From a virus: DNA of 53,711 nt. Position 1 is the first letter of the stretch. Each line of letters starts with the position of its first letter. Below the pieces are notes generated by a model. That model was not told where the DNA came from and made no database searches. It was given only the letters and a program-made list of their open reading frames with translations. The DNA is taken from positions 1 to 53,711 of IMG/VR virus record IMGVR_UViG_3300037488_000489; one strand, written 5' to 3'. Both the position numbers and the translations under genes were made by a program. Shown here one piece after another: positions 50,174 to 53,711 of the stretch.

Positions 50174-51191
50174 CTTCTTCAGTTTTAATTTCTACTTGAT
50201 TAATTTTGTTAATAATTTCTTTTTTGATTTCATCATAAAACTCCTGGTTATCAGTAAGCATACTCTTAAATTGTTCAAGATCATATTTATGTTCACCAAT
50301 AGTCATTGTTTTACCATACTTTCTACCAATACCAAAATCATTGATAAGAGTCATGATTTCATCAAGCTTATCAATACCTGTACCATATACAATCTCAAAC
50401 TGAGATAGTTGGTACGGAGGACACATCTTATTCTTGATAGCTTTCACCTTGGTAATATTACCATAGTTTACATCACCATCTTTTGCTAAGCTCTTGCTCA
50501 CCTCAATTCTACAATCACTGTAGAACTTAAGAGCATGCCCACCTTGTGTAGTTGTTGGATTACCAAACATTACACCAATTTTTTCTCTATACTGAGAAAT
50601 GACAATAAGACATACATTATGTTCTGATAGAGCAGATTTAAGTTTTGGATAGGCATTGCTATTTAGTCTAGACTTGTAACCAATAGTACTATCACCCACC
50701 TCACCATCTAATTGTTTCTTAGGAATTAATGATGAATCTGAGTCAATGATAATAAGACCAACTTCTCCAGTGTTAATCATTTCCATAGCAATGTTAAAAC
50801 CTTCCTCACCACATGATGGTTGAGCAATCAATAACTCACTAGTGTTAACACCAATAGCTTCAAAATAATTTTTATCAACAGCATGCTCGCCATCAATATA
50901 AACCACCTTGTTACCTTTCTTCTGAGCTTCAGCTACAACGTGTCCACAAATAGTAGACTTACCTGTACCTTCCCAGCCCATTAGTTCGTACATCTTACCT
51001 TTAACAAATCCACCAACACCTAATGTAATGTAATCAAATCCAATAGAACCTGTTGAGATGACATCATACTCACCACTGTCTTTTGAATCAAGTGTAAGTA
51101 CTGTACCTACACCATATGCCTTGTTTAATTTATCAAGAGCATCTTGGAATTTAGAGACACCGCTGTCTACTGTTTTTGCTGCTTTAGCCAT
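50154..51191 (-). CDS. recA: RecA/UvsX-like recombinase (345 aa)
   Basis: RecA-type recombinase that pairs homologous DNA strands. Walker A is GWEGTGKST (residues 72-80), Walker B is in GLIIIDSDSSL, and a Lys-rich N-terminal domain precedes the core. Loop and Gln elements follow (CLIVISQYREKIG; TTTQGGHALKFYSDCRIEV). The length (345) is typical of bacterial RecA, and the ATPase core is complete. It heads the operon after a candidate promoter (-7 box at 51216-51223) and a terminator for the unit before it. It probably supports phage replication and repair. Confidence 0.9.
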   Translation of the reverse strand: MAKAAKTVDSGVSKFQDALDKLNKAYGVGTVLTLDSKDSGEYDVISTGSIGFDYITLGVGGFVKGKMYELMGWEGTGKSTICGHVVAEAQKKGNKVVYIDGEHAVDKNYFEAIGVNTSELLIAQPSCGEEGFNIAMEMINTGEVGLIIIDSDSSLIPKKQLDGEVGDSTIGYKSRLNSNAYPKLKSALSEHNVCLIVISQYREKIGVMFGNPTTTQGGHALKFYSDCRIEVSKSLAKDGDVNYGNITKVKAIKNKMCPPYQLSQFEIVYGTGIDKLDEIMTLINDFGIGRKYGKTMTIGEHKYDLEQFKSMLTDNQEFYDEIKKEIINKINQVEIKTEEDDTSEI

Positions 51192-51215
51192 TATTTAACT
51201 GTTTTTGTTTGAGAG

Positions 51216-51223
51216 CAAATTTA
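51216..51223 (-). promoter_or_regulatory. Promoter -7 box of the recA operon
   Basis: On the minus strand TAAATTTG fits TAnnTTTG 24 nt before the ATG. There is no exact TTG at the right distance; TTATGG lies 22 nt upstream. The position between terminator and gene supports a promoter, but the -33 element is weak. Confidence 0.5.
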
Positions 51224-51267
51224 CTGAAATTGTATGATATTTCCATAACTTTTTTGGATAATTGCAA

Positions 51268-51300
51268 CAAAAAACCCCCACCATAGAAATAGTAGGGGTT
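51268..51300 (-). terminator. Terminator after the RNR unit
   Basis: Read on the minus strand, AACCCC (51300-51295) pairs with GGGGTT (51278-51273) and is followed by a T-run (51274-51268). A central CTATTTCTATGG forms the large loop. It separates the class II reductase/DUF5522 unit from recA. Confidence 0.7.
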
Positions 51301-51329
51301 ATATTGTGACACACATTAAACAAAAACAG

Positions 51330-51370
51330 TTACGCAATATTACGCATATATTCGTATATATTCGCAAATA
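51330..51370. repeat. Four imperfect AT-rich ~10-bp repeats
   Basis: TTACGCAATA, TTACGCATATA, TTCGTATATA and TTCGCAAATA follow each other without gaps, so AT tracts recur at about one helical turn. They lie between the DUF5522-like stop and its terminator. The function is unknown. Confidence 0.5.
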
Positions 51371-51373
51371 TTA

Positions 51374-51535
51374 TCATTTATTTTCTTTTTCTAATTTTTT
51401 GTTACCTTTTTTAACAGGTTTAGTGTATGGACAATGCCTACAGTTGTTGCCACAGCAAAATCCCCTTTCTTTCAAGTATTCTTCTGTAAAGACTACCTTG
51501 TCTTTGTCCAGATAATACAGATTAGGCGATTTCAC
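51374..51535 (-). CDS. DUF5522-like Cys-rich protein (53 aa; longer start possible)
   Basis: The sequence VFTEEYLKERGFCCGNNCRHCPY is the signature I know for DUF5522, a short family with a CCxxxCxxC cluster likely to bind a metal. GTG 51535 is chosen because AGGAGG lies 5 nt before it on the minus strand, one of few Shine-Dalgarno-like sites here. However, that sequence also encodes the Gly-Gly of the reductase C-terminus, so it may be chance. ATG 51583 would add 16 residues and overlap the reductase by 62 nt instead of 14. The protein may partner the reductase, but that is only context. Confidence 0.55.
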   Translation of the reverse strand: MKSPNLYYLDKDKVVFTEEYLKERGFCCGNNCRHCPYTKPVKKGNKKLEKENK

Positions 51536-53375
51536 AAGCACCTCCTGCACAGGCTGCAACTTGACCAAAATCAACGTTGTCATCCATCTCTACAACCTTT
51601 GTTAAATCTATTTCTTTTACAGAAGCAATACGTTTGTTGTATTCTTCTTCTGTTATGTCTTCAAATGGAGCTTGTTGATATGATCCACCAAAGAATGGTA
51701 ATACAGATAAGCCATTATATGTTTCTCTGTTATCCCACATCCAGGTACCCACTTCTTTCCACTCATCAGCAATAGAAATAGTAGCACTTACATTGTGTGT
51801 ATTAGCCCCATTAATATGACCTGGTTTAACCCATTCTGTAGAGAACTTCTTAACACGCTCTAACGTATCTAATGGAGACTCTGTACGGAATATAGAACCT
51901 TCAGGAGCTTTAACTGGAATACGTACACACACTGTATCTGTAGGACGTAATACATCATCTTCACATAACTCAGGATGATTAATCATCAAGTATAATGCAA
52001 TAGCTTCATTCTTGTTAAATCTCATTGTACGTAGATAGTATGGAGCATGCCAAGCATGAATACCACTAGCTGTACCTAACACAAGACTAGTTGTACCTGA
52101 AGGCTTTATACATGTAATACGAGCTGCTTCGTTGGTTCCAATTAATCCAGAGATATCTCTATTCACTGTCTTAGCTGTATTAGCTACTAGTTCTAGGTCA
52201 TATTTAAGGATTTCTCCACTTCCTATACCTGTCATACCAATTCCTAATAGAGCGTCTTTTTGAGTTGTTTTAGACCAAATAGGACGTAGGTAATGAAAGT
52301 CATAAAATCCTGCTTGTAATGTACCAAAGAATGCAGCCACTGCTACACGGTTATTAAGATCTTCTTGAGACTCAACATCTGACACATTCACTTCACATAG
52401 GTTACAGAACTGGAATGGACGTAATCCAATCTCACAACAAGGATTAGTTCCCCAATCTAGGTCATTAGACCAATAGATTCCTGGTTCACCACTTCCTGAT
52501 GCTTCAATTCTCTTCCATAGAGACATGAATTCTTCTTCACCTACCTCTCCTCTTTTAAGAACAGCTGAGTTATTACTTCTACCACGTTGTTCATTCAATT
52601 CCCACCAGTTACCATACTTACAGGTAATCATTTCCTCATCATCATGACTAAATAAGCTAATCATAGCTGATCTACGAATACCACCTGCTAACACTGAGTT
52701 AGCAATATGACACATAATATCATGACACTCTAGAGGAGATAGTTTACTACCATCTGCTTTACGTTCCATGATGGCATCAATGTGAGCTAGTGCAATCTTT
52801 AATGGTTCAGGGCCAGGTGCTTTACCACCAGCTGTTACTAGTCTAGCTCCTTTCTCACGGATAGCTCTAAAGTCAAACTTAGGCTTTGGACCACCTTCAA
52901 AATAGAACTTGATCAACATCTTTACTGAGTCAGCCCAGCCCATAATAGAATCTTCAATAAGATAGTTACGTTGTTTGTAAGTATCCTGCTTCTTAATAGC
53001 TGGTAACTGCTCTACATGATGCTTTTGTACTGAAAAGCCTACACCTGAACCTCCTAACAATAGAAACATAGTCTCACTGAAACTATATAAACTATCTACT
53101 GGTAAGTAAGCACAGTTATAACCTCTAGCATTATTCACTTCCATTGCTGGACCAGCAAACTGTAAAGCTCTCATAGAAGGTAACACCTTCTTATCTCTGA
53201 TGAACTTAGCACTTTCAACAATTGCTAATTCTAATTTAGGATATTTCTTGACCATCATCACTTGATATCTATCCACTATTTCATCCCAAGTCTCTCTTCT
53301 TTGTAGCTGGGGATTGTGCTTAGCGTACTTGCTAAACACTGTAATCTTTCCTAAGGCATCTAATCCTAAATCCAT
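51522..53375 (-). CDS. Adenosylcobalamin-dependent class II ribonucleotide reductase (617 aa)
   Basis: Converts ribonucleotides to deoxyribonucleotides using vitamin B12. The ATG at 53375 is used; 69 nt of open frame upstream would run into the promoter. The active-site set matches the monomeric triphosphate reductase (RTPR) type. Cys88 lies in GYNCAY; Cys313-x-Glu315 in NPCCEI fits the thiyl-radical Cys and Glu; Cys324 is 11 residues later, the same spacing as C408 to C419 in the Lactobacillus enzyme. The terminal Cys609-x4-Cys614 (CAGGAC) is the shuttle pair. At 617 residues it is shorter than the 739-aa Lactobacillus enzyme. B12 dependence means the host or its surroundings must provide cobalamin. 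Confidence 0.85.
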   Translation of the reverse strand: MDLGLDALGKITVFSKYAKHNPQLQRRETWDEIVDRYQVMMVKKYPKLELAIVESAKFIRDKKVLPSMRALQFAGPAMEVNNARGYNCAYLPVDSLYSFSETMFLLLGGSGVGFSVQKHHVEQLPAIKKQDTYKQRNYLIEDSIMGWADSVKMLIKFYFEGGPKPKFDFRAIREKGARLVTAGGKAPGPEPLKIALAHIDAIMERKADGSKLSPLECHDIMCHIANSVLAGGIRRSAMISLFSHDDEEMITCKYGNWWELNEQRGRSNNSAVLKRGEVGEEEFMSLWKRIEASGSGEPGIYWSNDLDWGTNPCCEIGLRPFQFCNLCEVNVSDVESQEDLNNRVAVAAFFGTLQAGFYDFHYLRPIWSKTTQKDALLGIGMTGIGSGEILKYDLELVANTAKTVNRDISGLIGTNEAARITCIKPSGTTSLVLGTASGIHAWHAPYYLRTMRFNKNEAIALYLMINHPELCEDDVLRPTDTVCVRIPVKAPEGSIFRTESPLDTLERVKKFSTEWVKPGHINGANTHNVSATISIADEWKEVGTWMWDNRETYNGLSVLPFFGGSYQQAPFEDITEEEYNKRIASVKEIDLTKVVEMDDNVDFGQVAACAGGACEIA

Positions 53376-53397
53376 GTTTGTTTGTTTTAATATATGT

Positions 53398-53444
53398 AAA
53401 AAAATGAGGGTTGCAAATGTACAACCCCCATTTCTATAAACCAA
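53398..53444 (-). promoter_or_regulatory. Composite terminator and promoter upstream of the reductase
   Basis: On the minus strand, TTG (53444-53442), a 20-nt spacer and TACATTTG (53421-53414) match the promoter consensus. The same TACATTTG is exactly the 8-nt loop of a hairpin whose arms are TGGGGGTTG (53430-53422) and CAACCCTCA (53413-53405). A run of seven T follows, so the hairpin also looks like the terminator of the MazG-like gene. Confidence 0.65.
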
Positions 53445-53459
53445 GAAAATTAGAAAATT

Positions 53460-53711
53460 CTATCTAATCAATTCTCTTATTTTGTGTCCTAATTCTGCGT
53501 CATTTGAATGATTTTTAACCAACTTAGTTATTTCCTTGTTTTGGTCCATCATCTTTTGCAGATACAGGGTTGCATCCATCAATTCTTCCTGGAGATGCTT
53601 AAGATAGTTATCTTTATTGTTGGTCTCTAGAGTGGTGCCATACTTGGCTATACCTATCTCGCTACGTTTAGCGTACTTCTCTATTACCTCCAATACTATT
53701 TGGTCACTCAT
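53460..53711 (-). CDS. MazG-like NTP pyrophosphohydrolase-type protein (83 aa)
   Basis: The all-helical sequence RSEIGIAKYGTTLE and LKHLQEELMDATLYLQKMM carries E42-E43 and D46 in the EExxD pattern of MazG-type NTP pyrophosphohydrolases, which cut noncanonical or regulatory nucleotides. The ATG is at the last base of the window; with no upstream sequence I cannot exclude an earlier start, although an N-terminus MSDQIVLEVIEKYAKR looks natural. It precedes the reductase in the same orientation. The short size suggests a minimal one-domain member. The substrate is unknown. Confidence 0.6.
   Translation of the reverse strand: MSDQIVLEVIEKYAKRSEIGIAKYGTTLETNNKDNYLKHLQEELMDATLYLQKMMDQNKEITKLVKNHSNDAELGHKIRELIR

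Noticed and set aside
49953-50408. 151-aa plus-strand ORF opposite dut and recA
   Set aside because: It is antisense to two well-identified genes and shows no family or signal.
51434-51775. 113-aa plus-strand ORF opposite the reductase 3' end
   Set aside because: Antisense to conserved reductase residues (CAGGAC end); a Leu/His-rich shadow.
53376-53444. N-terminal extension of the reductase by 23 codons
   Set aside because: It covers the terminator and promoter elements and is not needed for the reductase fold.

Overview
The window looks like part of the genome of a large tailed double-stranded DNA phage of a Bacteroidota (probably Flavobacteria-like) host. It is AT-rich, codes densely on both strands, and combines giant virion proteins, fibres with a self-cleaving chaperone, a lysis block and nucleotide-metabolism genes. 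The host inference rests on repeated promoters of the Bacteroidota form TTG-N18-20-TAnnTTTG in intergenic gaps, AT-rich leaders and a general lack of Shine-Dalgarno sites. I see no terminase, portal, major capsid, DNA polymerase, integrase, tRNA or CRISPR, so this is a partial genome and its lifestyle is not proven.

Layout. 1-22786 (+): a partial gene and four giant genes of 1341, 867, 3834 and 1416 aa. The 3834-aa protein carries an HExxH zincin motif and an SDFDIDK motif resembling the DxDxD catalytic loop of the virion RNA polymerases of crAss-like phages. The 1416-aa protein has a PD-(D/E)XK-like nuclease motif. 22787-32330 (+): terminator, promoter, two very long fibres made of Gly-X-Y repeats rich in Thr and Ser (the second ends in a Cys-rich beta-roll and a peptidase S74 chaperone), a small gene and a bidirectional terminator. 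32334-38299 (-): a tight modification operon with a methyltransferase/glycosyltransferase fusion, an APS-kinase-like protein, an HxGH nucleotidyltransferase, a GT9-like protein and a PAPS-type sulfotransferase. 38359-42039 (+): a DUF6165-like gene, small membrane proteins, a GH19 endolysin and spanin-like overlapping genes. 42188-47193 (+): small proteins, a glycosyltransferase, a Dps-like four-helix protein and a tandem set of Lys-rich MAT(V/I)KK proteins. 47335-53711 (-): two transcription units, recA-dut-HNH-zincin lipoprotein-small genes-GroES-like-GT31-like, and MazG-like / class II ribonucleotide reductase / DUF5522-like.

How it may work together (inference). The giant proteins probably form the internal or ejected virion complement. 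The fibres are exceptionally rich in Ser and Thr and lie next to an operon that could build and attach sugars and sulfate, so phage-directed glycosylation or sulfation of fibres (or of host surface glycans) is the most attractive hypothesis. The same short Gly-Gly motif family recurs in the 1341-aa protein, the upstream partial protein and the Lys-rich small proteins, suggesting a shared processing or packaging signal. Promoters and terminators divide the window into about eight transcription units, and in two places a promoter element lies inside a terminator-like hairpin.
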